A stretch of DNA of 64,000 bases from NCBI GenBank assembly GCA_963718775.1, contig OY970377.1, forward strand, positions 1,674,001 to 1,738,000, given 5' to 3'. The position numbers and the translations under genes are program-made. Position 1 is the stretch's first letter; the number at the start of each line of letters is the position of its first letter. The notes under the pieces are model-generated. The model saw only the letters and a program-made list of their open reading frames with translations, was not told the DNA's origin and did not search any database. This DNA comes from VRUE01 sp963718775. GTDB taxonomy: Bacteria; Actinomycetota; Thermoleophilia; Solirubrobacterales; 70-9. Below are positions 40,988 to 49,384 of this stretch, in pieces.

Positions 40988-42220
40988 ATGTCCTCTTTGC
41001 TACCAGTACCCGAAGAGTTGGCCCGACGGGCCGACGAAGCCAAGCGCGACCATTCGCCCGAGCTGATCGACCTTCTGGTAGCCGGCTCGTTCGAAGGAGA
41101 CCCGCTCGCCGACGGCCTCGTTGCCGCGTTCAAGGCGATGCCTGGCGGCGCCGGGCTGGAAGATGCTCGACGACGCGCTGCTGCACGGGGCCGAGCGCGG
41201 TCGAGGACGCTCCCCCGCAGCTCGACGAGCTACTCGCTCCGGCACTCGAGCCCCCGCCTGGGTCGACCTCGACCTCGTCGACGCCGGCGCCCTCGCCTAC
41301 TGGCGCAGCGGCGGTCTCAACCTCGGCCTGGCGCTGATGTGCGGATCGCTCGCCTACGGCTACCAGAGCGCCCGCCTCACCCGACCGCTTGCCGCCACGG
41401 GCCGGCTCGAGAAGATGGCGCCGCGGCGGCTGCAGGAGACCTCGCGCTGGGTCGCGGTCGCGACCAGGCCAGGAGCGCTGCGTCCTGGCGGCGACGGCCT
41501 GCGGGCGACGGTGCGGCTGCGCCTGGTCCACGCCCTGGTCCGCAGCCACCTACTCGCGATGCCCGGCTGGGACCTTGGCGAGTGGGGCGTCCCGATCAGC
41601 GCCAGCGACTCGCTGGTGACCGCGATCGGCGGCTTCATGTCGATGCCGCTGCGAGCGCTGAAAGACCTCGGGGTGCGATTCTCGCCCGCGGAACTGGAGG
41701 CGATGACGCACCAGTGGGCCTGGATCGGGTCGCTGATGGGGGTCCCCGACGCAGCTGCATCCCGCGCTCCTACGGCGAGGCCCGCGACGACCATCGAGGC
41801 GGCGCTGATCCTCGATGACGGCCCGAACGAGGACTCGCCGAAGCTGATGCACGCGCTGCTGTACCACGGCACCGAGTTCCCGCTCGAGACAGAGGCTGCC
41901 GCGACTCGCGAGGCGCCCGGCGCGGGCCCTCAAGGCGCGCTTCATCGGCGGCTTCGCACGACGCTGGATGGACGACGAGATGGCCGATCGGCTCGGCGTC
42001 CCGGACACGCGCCTCACCCGGCTGACGCCCTTGCTGCGGCCGCTCACGCTGACTCGCGAGCTTGCCCGCGCCAGCCACCTGCTCGGCTCCGACGAGCGCA
42101 TCGCCCGCATCGAGCTGGCCATCGATGGAGTGGGTCTCGACCGCCCGCAGCGGGCCGGTCGAGACGATCGCGCCGCACGAGGCGGCACGCGAGCCGGTCC
42201 TCTCGGCCGTCGCGGCCTAG
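40988..42220 (+). CDS. MpaB-family oxygenase (DUF2236), with multiple indels
   Basis: Read across frames, this is a ~410-residue DUF2236 protein. MSSLLPVPEELARRADEAKR leads to WKMLDDALLHGAERG, LDELLAPALEP, WVDLDLVDAGALAYWRSGGL, RLEKMAPRRLQETSRWV, WGVPISASDSLVTAIGGFM, MTHQWAWIGSLMGVP, RSYGEARDD, IEAALILDDGPNEDSPKLMH, RFIGGFARRWMDDEMADRLG and ERIARIEL, ending at TAG 42218. The family includes fungal MpaB and rubber oxygenase Lcp, haem-b enzymes cleaving C=C bonds. About eight single-base indels (near 41155, 41199, 41255, 41751, 41764, 41791, 41894, 42124) break it. With no internal stops in the corrected frame, I read them as consensus errors. The stop overlaps the convergent TetR stop. Confidence 0.75.
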
Positions 42221-42846
42221 CCCTCGAGGATCGGCGCCAGCAGCCGCTGCGCCAGGTCGCGAACCCGATCCTCGTCCTCGAGAGGGAGGACGCTCTCGGG
42301 GATCAGCACGAAGCTGACCGCGAGCCGGACCAGCAGCTCGGCCGCCTCGTCGACCTCGATCGGGCCGAGCACGCCGGCCCGCTGGGACTCGCGCAGGCGC
42401 CCCGCCAGGTAGTCGCGGGCGACGGCGAAGAGCGCGCCGCCGTCCTCGGTGAGCGCGCCCAGCACGGTCTCCGGCTCGAGCCGGGCGAGCCGGCTGAGCA
42501 GCGGGTGCTCACGGGCGAGGCGGAGGCTGGTGACGAAGCCCGGCGGCCACCTGCTCGGCGATCGGCGCGTCGGGCCGGCGGCGGCGTCGAGCTCGGCGAG
42601 GCAGCGCCGGCCCTCGCGAGCGCCGAGCGCCGCGACCAGCGCCTGCTTGTCGCCGAAGCGGCGGTAGACGGTCATCCGCCCGACGTGGGCGCGGCGGGCG
42701 ACGGCGTCCATCGTCAGGTGCTGAACGCCCGAGGCGGCGGCAAGGTCGAGGGCGGCGTCGAGGATGCGGTTGCTGATCGCGTCGTCGGGCGGCTCGGTGT
42801 CGGAGCCGACCGCGTGGGTGAGCAGGGTGAGCGGCTCGACCGCCAT
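42217..42846 (-). CDS. TetR-family transcriptional regulator
   Basis: 209 residues. The HTH is NRILDAALDLAAASGVQHLTMDAVARRAHVGRMTVYRRFGDKQALVAAL. The all-helical C-terminal domain ends LRDLAQRLLAPILEG. A short stretch (TRRSPSRWPPG, ~42541-42570) is out of phase; restoring one base and removing one gives DAPIAEQVAAG, so a compensating pair of indels is likely. It starts directly after the stop codon of the second MpaB-family gene and is probably co-transcribed with it. Confidence 0.88.
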   Translation of the reverse strand: MAVEPLTLLTHAVGSDTEPPDDAISNRILDAALDLAAASGVQHLTMDAVARRAHVGRMTVYRRFGDKQALVAALGAREGRRCLAELDAAAGPTRRSPSRWPPGFVTSLRLAREHPLLSRLARLEPETVLGALTEDGGALFAVARDYLAGRLRESQRAGVLGPIEVDEAAELLVRLAVSFVLIPESVLPLEDEDRVRDLAQRLLAPILEG

Positions 42847-43794
42847 CTAGCGCGCGCGACCGGGATGCGCGACGGCGAGGCCGCGTCGCCGCGGGCGATC
42901 GCCTCGCGCCGCCAGCGCAGGTAGCTCGGGCCGACGTTGCGCAGCGTCTTCGGCAGCAGCGGCGTCGCCGCCCGCGAGGCGGCGGCGAGGACCCGCAGCT
43001 GGCGTTCCTTGGAGCGCGTCCAGCTGACCCCGTAGAGCTCGCGCAGCCGCGGGCGAGAGCAGGCCGCCGGTGACCAGGGAGATCTGGTGCGTGGCCGGGA
43101 TGCGGGCGATACGCCAGCGCCCTGTCCGGCAGGAAGGGCAGTTCGGGGCTGGTCGGTTCCTTCGAGCGACTCCAGTACTTCGTCGACCGCCGGCGGTGCG
43201 CTCGAGCCGCTCCTGCGCCATGCGCTCGAAGTAGTCGCCGAACTCCGCCCAGGTCTCCGGCAGGTCGCGTTCGCGGACGCCGATCAGGCGCCCGCCGCGC
43301 CGCCATTCGGCGTAGAACTCGTCGAGCTCGCCGGCGGGGATCGGGCTGCCGAGCAGCTCGTGGCCGCGCACGATCGAGTGGGCCAGGGTGGCGTGGACCC
43401 AGGCGTAGGCCTCCGGCTCGAGCGCGTGGTAGCGCTCGCCGTCGGGCTTGACCCCCTTGATGTGCTTGTGCATCTCGCGGATGCGCCTGCCCATCTCGCC
43501 GGCGACGGCCGGCCCGCCGTAGGTCATCGCGTAGGAGTAGTCGAGGGTGCGCAGCAGCCGGCCCCAGGGGTCGGCGCGGAAGTCGGAGTGCTCGCTGACC
43601 CCGGCGCCGACCGTCGGGTGTCCGACCTGGAGCAGGATCGCGTAGGCGCCGGTGCCGATCAGGCGGGCGTCGCCGCCGTAGCGCCAGAGCGTCGAGTCCG
43701 GCTTCGCGATCAGGTCGGGGATTTCGTCGGCGTGGGGCAGGACGGTTCGGTCATGAGCCTGATGGTACAGAAAAACGAATTTCGTCTCAAACAT
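42847..43794 (-). CDS. Second MpaB-family oxygenase (DUF2236), with indels
   Basis: Recognised from DSTLWRYGGDARLIGTGAYA, LLQVGHPTVGAGVSEHSDF, DPWGRLLRTLDYSYAMTYGG, MHKHIKGVKPDGERYHALEP, YAWVHATLAHSIVRGHELLG and GELDEFYAEWRRGGRLIGVRE, all canonical for DUF2236 haem proteins, including the likely haem-ligand His. After QERLERTAG the frame breaks four times (near 43190, 43147, 43118 and 43050); corrected, it reads VDEVLESLEGTDQP, RIARIPATHQISLVTGGLLS, RLRELYGVSWTRSKERQLRV and LPKTLRNVGPSYLRWRREAI. The start is uncertain: ATG 43794 keeps frame, but ATG 43754 just after an 11-bp palindrome would fit if one base were wrong. Confidence 0.75.
   Translation of the reverse strand: MFETKFVFLYHQAHDRTVLPHADEIPDLIAKPDSTLWRYGGDARLIGTGAYAILLQVGHPTVGAGVSEHSDFRADPWGRLLRTLDYSYAMTYGGPAVAGEMGRRIREMHKHIKGVKPDGERYHALEPEAYAWVHATLAHSIVRGHELLGSPIPAGELDEFYAEWRRGGRLIGVRERDLPETWAEFGDYFERMAQERLERTAGGRRSTGVARRNRPAPNCPSCRTGRWRIARIPATHQISLVTGGLLSPAAARALRGQLDALQGTPAAGPRRRLAGGDAAAAEDAAQRRPELPALAARGDRPRRRGLAVAHPGRAR
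43775..43785. promoter_or_regulatory. 11-bp palindrome before the second MpaB-family gene
   Basis: ACGAATTTCGT (5-1-5, perfect) in a short AT-rich stretch, 21 bases before ATG 43754. A likely operator for the linked TetR regulator, if translation starts there rather than at 43794. Confidence 0.45.
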
Positions 43795-43803
43795 CCCGTA
43801 GCG

Positions 43804-43940
43804 TGAGCGCAGCGGGAGCTCCGCCAGTGCATGTTCGCTCGCCTGCGGCTCGCTCACTAGTTGGAGCCGCTTCGCGGCTGAGAATCACCTTGCCGGGGGC
43901 CGCTTCGCGAGGCACTGTCGAGACCTCCCCCGCTGCGCTC
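43804..43940. repeat. Inverted repeat upstream of rarA
   Basis: GAGCGCAGCGGG (43804-43815) and CCCGCTGCGCTC (43929-43940) are perfect 12-bp arms around ~113 bases that contain smaller hairpins (GAGCCGC/GCGGCT). No gene is seen in this gap; it may be a REP-like or leader element. Confidence 0.45.
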
Positions 43941-43953
43941 ATACTGAGCCGTA

Positions 43954-45344
43954 ATGGCCGATCGATTGTTCGACACCGGGGAGTCCAGCTCTGCGAGGTT
44001 CCAGCTGCCGATGCGCCGCTGGCGGTGCGGATGCGGCCGCGGAGCTTGGATGAGCTGGTCGGGACAGGAGCACGTGCTCGGGTCGAGGGCTCGGCTCTGC
44101 GCACCGCGATCGAGAGCGGGCACCCGCACAGCGCGATCCTCTACGGGCCGCCGGGGGCGGGGAAGACGACGCTGGCGCGGATCGCCGCGGCCGGGGCTGA
44201 GGGGGCCTTCGAGGAGGAGTCGGCGGTCAACGCGGGGCGGGCCGAGATCCGAGCTGTGATCGAGCGGGCGCGGGAGCGGCGGGCCGGCAGCGATCGACCG
44301 ACGGTGCTCTTCCTCGACGAGATCCACCGCTTCAACAAGGCCCAGCAGGACGCGCTGCTGCCGGCGGTCGAGGAAGGGCTGCTGACCCTGATCGGGGCAA
44401 CCACCGAGAACCCCTACTTCGAGGTCAACTCGGCGCTGCTCTCGCGCTGTCAGATCTACGAGCTGCGCCCGCTCGAGCCCGAGCAGGTGGAGGACGCTGC
44501 TGCGCCGCGCGCTCGCCGATCCCGAGCGCGGCCTGGCCGAGCCGCCGCCGGTCGAGGACGCGGCGCTGGCGATGCTCGCCCACCGCAGCGGCGGCGACGC
44601 CCGGGTGGCGCTCTCGGCGCTGGAGCGGGCGGTCGAGCGCTCGCGCGGCGAGCCGGTCGACGTCGCCGCGATCGAGGACGCGCTGCAGCGCAAGGCGCTC
44701 GACTACGACCGCCCGGGCGATCGCCACTACGACTTCGTCTCGGCCTGGATCAAGGCGACGCGCGGCTCCGACGTCGACGCCTCGCTCTACTACCTGGCGG
44801 TGATGCTGGAGGGGGGCGAGGACCCGCGCTTCATCGCCCGCCGCATGGTCATCCTCGCCTCCGAGGACGTCGGCAACGCCGATCCGCAGGCGCTGCTCGT
44901 CGCCGACGCCGCGGCTCGCGCGGTCGACCGGGTCGGCCTGCCCGAGTGCGCGCTCAACCTCGCCCAGGCGGCCGTCTACCTGGCGCTCGCCCCGAAGTCG
45001 AACGCCTCCTACAAAGCGCTCGGCGCCGCCCGCGCCGAGGTTCGCGAGCAACGGCGCCAAGACCCCGCCCGACTATCTGCGCGACGCCCACTACCCCGGC
45101 GCCGAGAAGCTCGGCCGCGGCGAGGGCTACCGCTACGCGCACGACGAGCCGGGTGGGGTGAGCGACCAGCAGCTGCTTCCGCCAGGGCCTCGAGGAGCGG
45201 CGCTTCTACGCGCCCACCGACCGCGGTTTCGAGGCCGAGCTGGGCCGCCGTCTGGAGGCCCTGCGAAAGAGAGTTCGCGAGCACTTGAGCGCTGCGCAAC
45301 TTCTCCGGCAAGTGGGTGTTTCAGAGGGCGGCTTTCCAAGCTAG
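43954..45344 (+). CDS. rarA: Replication-associated recombination protein RarA (MgsA), with indels
   Basis: AAA+ ATPase of the clamp-loader class acting at stalled forks. From ATG 43954 (MADRLFDTG) and across frames: AVRMRPRSLDELVG, QEHVLG, HSAILYGPPGAGKTTLARIA (Walker A), TVLFLDEIHRFNKAQQDALL (Walker B), LIGATTENPYFEVNSALLSR (sensor 1), LLRRALADPERGLAEP, HRSGGDARVALSALERAVE, YDFVSAWIKATRGSD and YYLAVMLEGGEDPRFIARR. Near the end are KTPPDYLRDAHYPGAEKLG and RRFYAPTDRGFEAELGRRLE. Six apparent indels (near 43983, 44064, 44086, 44493, 45051, 45181) split it into at least five open pieces; none is an in-frame stop from substitution. An essentially complete gene with poor consensus is my reading. 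Confidence 0.85.
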
Positions 45345-45367
45345 AGCCAGGGAGAGCCGACACACCG

Positions 45368-45396
45368 GCCGGAGGCCTGGACTGGGGGCCTCCGGC
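45368..45396 (+). terminator. Hairpin after rarA
   Basis: GCCGGAGGCC (45368-45377) and GGCCTCCGGC (45387-45396): a perfect 10-bp stem with a 9-base loop, 23 bases after the rarA stop. ATTTAAAAG follows. A second imperfect hairpin (GGTAACCGCGCC with GGGCGCAATTACC) lies at about 45427-45458. Confidence 0.55.
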
Positions 45397-45496
45397 GGGG
45401 ATTTAAAAGGGAGATACAGGGGGACGGTAACCGCGCCTTGCACCGGGCGCAATTACCGCGTTCGGGGCGACTCTCCACCTCCTCTATCGTCTTTCC

Positions 45497-46293
45497 ATGG
45501 CTTCGGAGAAGTTGCGACTCGGTGGGATGGCCCTTCGCAACGGCCTGCTGATCCACGGGCCGACCCACTGGGCGGCGGCGGTTCGCGGATCCCGACGGGG
45601 CCATCGAGGTCGCCTCTGAGCCAAAGCCGGAGCTGGCGCCGGGGCTGGCGGCGCGATTGCCCGGTTTGCGCGGGCCGCTGAAGCTTGCCGAGGCGCTGGC
45701 TGTGCTGCCTCTGGTGCGGCGGCGCCTGCCGGCGGCGCGGTTGCCCTTCGAGGACGTCCGCGTCGTTGCTGCGATCGGGGCGACCCTGGTGGCTACCGCG
45801 ACGCTGCGCAAGCGCTTCGGCAGCTCGGCGCTGCGCGAGGGCGCCGTGCAGGCGATCGGCGCGGTGCCGGCGTTGGTGGCGCTGCTCGACCGCGACCTGG
45901 CCGCCTACCACGGGGTCGAGCACAAGGCGATCGCCGCCTACGAGCAGGGCATCGAGGACCCGGCCGGCGTGCCCAAGGAGCACGACCGCTGCGGCTCCAA
46001 CCTGCTCGACGCCGATGATGCTGCTCTCGGCCGGCGGCACCGTGCTGCTCGAGCGGGTGGTCGAGCGGCCCAGCCCGGTGGCCCGCGCCGCGGTCGGCCT
46101 CGCCGGCGCCTCGATCGCGGTCGAGATGTTCGCCTGGAGCGATCGCCACCACGGCGATCCCCTCGCCGAGGCATTCCACACGCCCGGGCGGGAGATCCAG
46201 CGCCTGATCGCGACCAAGGAGCCGACGCCGCAGCAGCTCGAGGTCGGCGTCGCCGCGCTGGCCGAGATCCTCCGCGCCGAGAACGCCGCGTAG
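45497..46293 (+). CDS. DUF1385 (YqhQ-like) membrane protein, two indels
   Basis: From ATG 45497: MASEKLRLGGMALRNGLLIHGPTHWAAAVR is the standard DUF1385 opening (a GGMAV(R)NGV-like motif). After one extra base near 45587 it continues DPDGAIEVASEPKPELAPGL, GLRGPLKLAEALAVLPLV, YHGVEHKAIAAYEQG (family signature) and EHDRCGSNL. After a second, near 46014, it reads MMLLSAGGTVLLERVVERPS and SIAVEMFAWSDRHHGDPLA, ending at TAG 46291. Some members relate to B. subtilis YqhQ; function is not established. It is probably membrane-associated. Confidence 0.75.
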
Positions 46294-46305
46294 ACTGCCG
46301 CCCTC

Positions 46306-46720
46306 GTGTTCGGAAGGATCGACCACATCGGCATCGCCGTCGAGGATCTCGACGCCAGCATCGAGCTCTACGAAAAGGGCTTCGAGATGGAGCTGGCGCT
46401 GCGCGAGACGGTCGAGGAGCAGGGCGTCGAGGCGGCGCTGCTCAACGTCGGCGACGGTCACGTCGAGCTGATGGCGCGCGACCGGGCCCGACACGCCGGT
46501 CGGCAAGTTCATCGCCAAGCGCGGGGCCGGGCTGCACCACGTCGCCTACGCGGTCGACGACATCGACTCGACCCTGGAGCGCCTTGCCGCAGCCGGCATC
46601 GAGCTGATCGACACCAAGGCGCGGGTCGGCATCGGCGGCAGCCGCGTCGCCTTCCTGCAGCCGCGCTCGACCGGGCGCGTGCTGACCGAGCTCGTCGAAC
46701 CCGCAGGAGGAGGGCACTGA
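46306..46720 (+). CDS. mce: Methylmalonyl-CoA epimerase (one indel)
   Basis: VOC-superfamily enzyme interconverting (R)- and (S)-methylmalonyl-CoA. From GTG 46306: FGRIDHIGIAVEDLDASIEL (metal-binding His), EEQGVEAALLNVGDGHVEL (metal Glu). After a one-base insertion near 46485 it reads PDTPVGKFIAKRGAGLHHVA (metal His) and LTELVEP, ending at TGA 46718, which overlaps the next ATG. All three expected metal ligands are present across the frame correction. The partner methylmalonyl-CoA mutase, a B12 enzyme, is not in the window. Confidence 0.82.
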
Positions 46721-46941
46721 TGGCCGAAGCACAGCGTGTGGAGATCGGTTTCGAGGGTGGCCAGGTTGTCTCGGTGCGTCTCACCGACGACGAGCTGAAG
46801 GACCTGCGCAAGCAGGTCGAGAAGGGCGGCTGGCACGACGTCAAGACGGAGGACGGCACGCTCGCCGTCTACCTCGGCAAGGTCTCCTTCCTGCGCATCG
46901 ATTCTGGCGAGCACCGGGTCGGCTTCTCCCTCAAGTCGTGA
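46720..46941 (+). CDS. Small conserved hypothetical protein
   Basis: 73 residues, ATG overlapping the epimerase stop (TGATG) and stop overlapping the next start (GTGA). VEIGFEGGQVVSVRLTDDEL then KDLRKQVEKGGWHDVKTEDG and AVYLGKVSFLRIDSGEHRVG suggest a small beta-rich fold. No known domain. The tight coupling on both sides is its clearest feature; it is one of the few intact genes in this stretch. Confidence 0.75.
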   Translation: MAEAQRVEIGFEGGQVVSVRLTDDELKDLRKQVEKGGWHDVKTEDGTLAVYLGKVSFLRIDSGEHRVGFSLKS

Positions 46942-47565
46942 GCGCGTCTTCCAGTGCGCGCTCGGACGGCGCCGGACTGGTCGGGGCGGCCGTCGGCGCC
47001 GCGGCGCTCTGGTGGCGTAAGAACCCTTCTGCCTGTCCTTACGGCCAGCGCTTCTGGGTCGAAGCTCCGCACCCGGTCATCACTCGCGATCGGCTGCGCG
47101 CGGTGCTGCGGCCCGAGGCCGGGGAGCGCATCCTCGAGATCGGCCCCGGGGTCGGCTACTACACGCCTCGACATCGCCGAGTGGGTTGGCCCCGACGGCA
47201 AGCTCGAGATCTTCGACCTCCAGCAGGAGTTCCTCGACCACACGATCGGCCGCGCCGCCGAGCGGGGCCTGACCAACGTGGTCCCCACCCAGGGCGATGC
47301 CACCGCGCTTCCCTACGAGGACGCCTCGATCGACGCCGTCGTGCTCACCGCCGTCCTCGGCGAGATCCCCGACCCGGTGGCTGCCCTGCGCCAGATCCAG
47401 CGAGTCCTCAAGCCCAGCGGCCGCCTGATCGTCGGCGAGCTCTTCGGCGACCCCCACTTCACCACCCAAGCCAGCCTCAAACGCCAAGCCGGCGAAGCCG
47501 GCCTCGCCTGGCAGGAGCACTCCGGCAACTGGTTCGCCTACTTCGCGCGGCTCTCCGGCAACTAG
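46938..47565 (+). CDS. Class I SAM-dependent methyltransferase (one indel)
   Basis: From GTG 46938: CPYGQRFWVEAPHPVITRDR, motif I in ERILEIGPGVGYYT, then after an extra base near 47165 LDIAEWVGPDGKLEIFDLQQ (acidic motif II), GDATALPYEDASIDAVVLTA and LKPSGRLIVGELFGDPHFTT. The region resembles ubiquinone/menaquinone-type methyltransferases. One N-terminal hydrophobic segment (AGLVGAAVGAAALWW) may anchor it. Substrate unknown. It is the last gene of the epimerase unit. Confidence 0.8.
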
Positions 47566-47572
47566 GGGCGCC

Positions 47573-47818
47573 CTAGCCGCGGATCGCCTTGCCGGCGATG
47601 TTCTTCAGCCGGGTGCGGTCGCGTTGCGGCAGGGTCCCTGGTCTTCCCTTCGACTTCTTGACCAGGCGGATCAGCTCCTGCTGTTCCTTCTTGGTCAGGT
47701 TGGCCTGGGCGCGCTCCCGGCCCTTTTGGGCGAGCCAGACGGCAACGGCCCAGACCATCCCCCATGGAACTCGCTTCCAGACACCGGGCACGGCGTGTCG
47801 GGCGATCCACAGGGGCAT
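47573..47818 (-). CDS. Small hypothetical protein
   Basis: 81 residues. Hydrophobic start with aromatic and basic residues (MPLWIARHAVPGVWKRVPWG), then WAVAVWLAQKGRERAQANLT and a very basic C-terminus (KSKGRPGTLPQRDRTRLKNI). Possibly a membrane-associated or nucleic-acid-binding protein; no family recognised. Convergent with the methyltransferase gene. Confidence 0.65.
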   Translation of the reverse strand: MPLWIARHAVPGVWKRVPWGMVWAVAVWLAQKGRERAQANLTKKEQQELIRLVKKSKGRPGTLPQRDRTRLKNIAGKAIRG

Positions 47819-47870
47819 CTGGCGTTTCTACCCGTAGAGGCGGATAGCAACCCCTTTGTGAAGCGGTTGA

Positions 47871-48836
47871 TCAGGCCAGGGCGGTCCAGAGGCTCTGCTC
47901 GGCCTCGGCGACTCGGCGAGCGGCGCTGTCGATCTCTCGCCAGAGCGCCGGGTCGGGGTCGTCGCGCTCGCTGGCGGCGTGGAAGGCCGTGGCGAGGTCG
48001 GTCCAGCGCGCCGCGGCCTCGGCGGCGAGCGGCGCCTCGGCGCGGCCGGCCTCCTCGAGGAAGCGCGAGTACATGAGCCGGAAGGCGCCGCCACCGGTGC
48101 CGCGTCGCTCGATCACCTGGTAGCCGAAGCGGGCGCACCACTGCCAGTCCTCGGCGACCTCGGGCCAGCTGCCGGCCTCCTCGGCGAGGCGCTCGACCGC
48201 GCCGATGCCGGAGAACTCGCCGAACTCGGACTCGAGCATCGCCTTGGTGGCCCGCTCGATCGCGGCCGGGATCGCGTCGCGAAGCTGCTCGGGGCTGACC
48301 GTGCCGGAGGCGGTGAACATGTGGCCGGCGAGGGGATAGGCGGGGTGCTGGCTGTGGCGCGCCTTGTCGAGGTCCGCCAGCGGCGTTGTCTTCTGCAGCT
48401 CCTCGAAGCCGGTGTCGGAGAGGTGAGCGAACCGCTCGTCGTAGCCGGCGAGGACGACAGCGTGGCCGGGGAAGTGGGCCGAGTTGCCGTAGTGGTCGAG
48501 GTAGTAGAGGTCGGTGAGCAGCAACACCGGCTGGCCGGAGTCGACCTCGGCGCGGGCGGCCTCCCAGGCGCCGTCGTCGCCCTCGTCGAAGGTGCGCAGC
48601 CGAAGCGCCGCGCCGGTCAGCTCGCCGAAGTTCTCCTCGAGCCGCGCGGTGCGACCGTTGAACCAGCGCGAAGGCGAGGCGTCCTCCAGGGCGACGTAGT
48701 AGAAGCAGGCGCCGGCGCCGAGCCCAAAGGCCATCTCCTCGCTGATCTCGGCCCCGTGGAAACCGAGCAGGTTGCGCAGGGCAGTGGAGCCACAGTGGTG
48801 GCCGGGCGTGTGGGTGTAGCCGGGGACGGAGGGCAT
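47871..48836 (-). CDS. BtrH N-terminal domain protein (DUF4872-like)
   Basis: 321 residues from ATG 48836 (MPSVPGYTHTPGHHCGSTAL). The opening HCGSTALRNLLGFHGAEISE carries the Cys of BtrH-type acyltransferases or papain-like folds. LTDLYYLDHYGNSAHFPGHA supplies the matching His, and the Asp-rich HLSDTGFEELQKTTPL follows. BtrH itself moves an acyl side chain from carrier protein to an aminoglycoside, but most family members are uncharacterised. The C-terminal half is helical. Divergent from a PAP2 phosphatase gene. Confidence 0.82.
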   Translation of the reverse strand: MPSVPGYTHTPGHHCGSTALRNLLGFHGAEISEEMAFGLGAGACFYYVALEDASPSRWFNGRTARLEENFGELTGAALRLRTFDEGDDGAWEAARAEVDSGQPVLLLTDLYYLDHYGNSAHFPGHAVVLAGYDERFAHLSDTGFEELQKTTPLADLDKARHSQHPAYPLAGHMFTASGTVSPEQLRDAIPAAIERATKAMLESEFGEFSGIGAVERLAEEAGSWPEVAEDWQWCARFGYQVIERRGTGGGAFRLMYSRFLEEAGRAEAPLAAEAAARWTDLATAFHAASERDDPDPALWREIDSAARRVAEAEQSLWTALA

Positions 48837-48879
48837 CGTGAGACGGATATTGACTGAGAGACCTATTCTGCTGCCGCCG

Positions 48880-49374
48880 ATGCAAGCGTTCGACCTCAAG
48901 CTGCTTCACGTCATGCGGACTCGCGGGCACAGCCCTGGCGTGGAGGAGCTGATGAGGGTTCTCGGCAAGGCCGGGAACAACGGGGCGATCTGGTTTGGGA
49001 TAGGGATCGTGCTGGCCGTCTTCGATTCGGGCCACCGCGAAGCCTGGTTTGTCTGCGCGCTGCTGGCGCCGCTGGCCATCGCGCTCAACTACGTGATCAA
49101 GCTGATCGTCAAGCGGCCGCGGCCGGTCCTCGAAGGGCTGCCCCCACTGGGCGGGGCGCCCAGCTCGCTGAGCTTCCCCTCGGCGCACGCGACCTCGGCC
49201 TTCGCCGTCGCCACGGCGATGACGCGGGTCGAGCCGCTCGGCGCGCTTGCCTTCGTCCTCGCGATCGCCCTCTCGCTCGGCCGTCCCTACCTCGGCATGC
49301 ACTACCCGTCCGACGTCCTCGCCGGCGCCGTGCTCGGCGTCGCTCTGGGCCTGATCGTGCCGCTCTCGATATGA
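48880..49374 (+). CDS. PAP2-family membrane phosphatase
   Basis: 164 residues from ATG 48880 (MQAFDLKLLHVM); GTG 48838 would add 14 residues. The three PAP2 motifs are present: KLIVKRPRP, PSAHATS and SLGRPYLGMHYPSD, with the catalytic His residues. Hydrophobic helices surround them (AWFVCALLAPLAIALNYVI; DVLAGAVLGVALGLIVPL). It dephosphorylates lipid phosphates, such as undecaprenyl pyrophosphate, at the membrane. It precedes ychF by 10 bases. Confidence 0.9.
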   Translation: MQAFDLKLLHVMRTRGHSPGVEELMRVLGKAGNNGAIWFGIGIVLAVFDSGHREAWFVCALLAPLAIALNYVIKLIVKRPRPVLEGLPPLGGAPSSLSFPSAHATSAFAVATAMTRVEPLGALAFVLAIALSLGRPYLGMHYPSDVLAGAVLGVALGLIVPLSI

Positions 49375-49384
49375 GGCCGCGACC

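Noticed and set aside
40988..46293. Pseudogene cluster produced by genome decay
   Set aside because: No nonsense substitutions appear in corrected frames, motifs are complete, and essential-type genes such as rarA would have to decay alongside; consensus error fits better.
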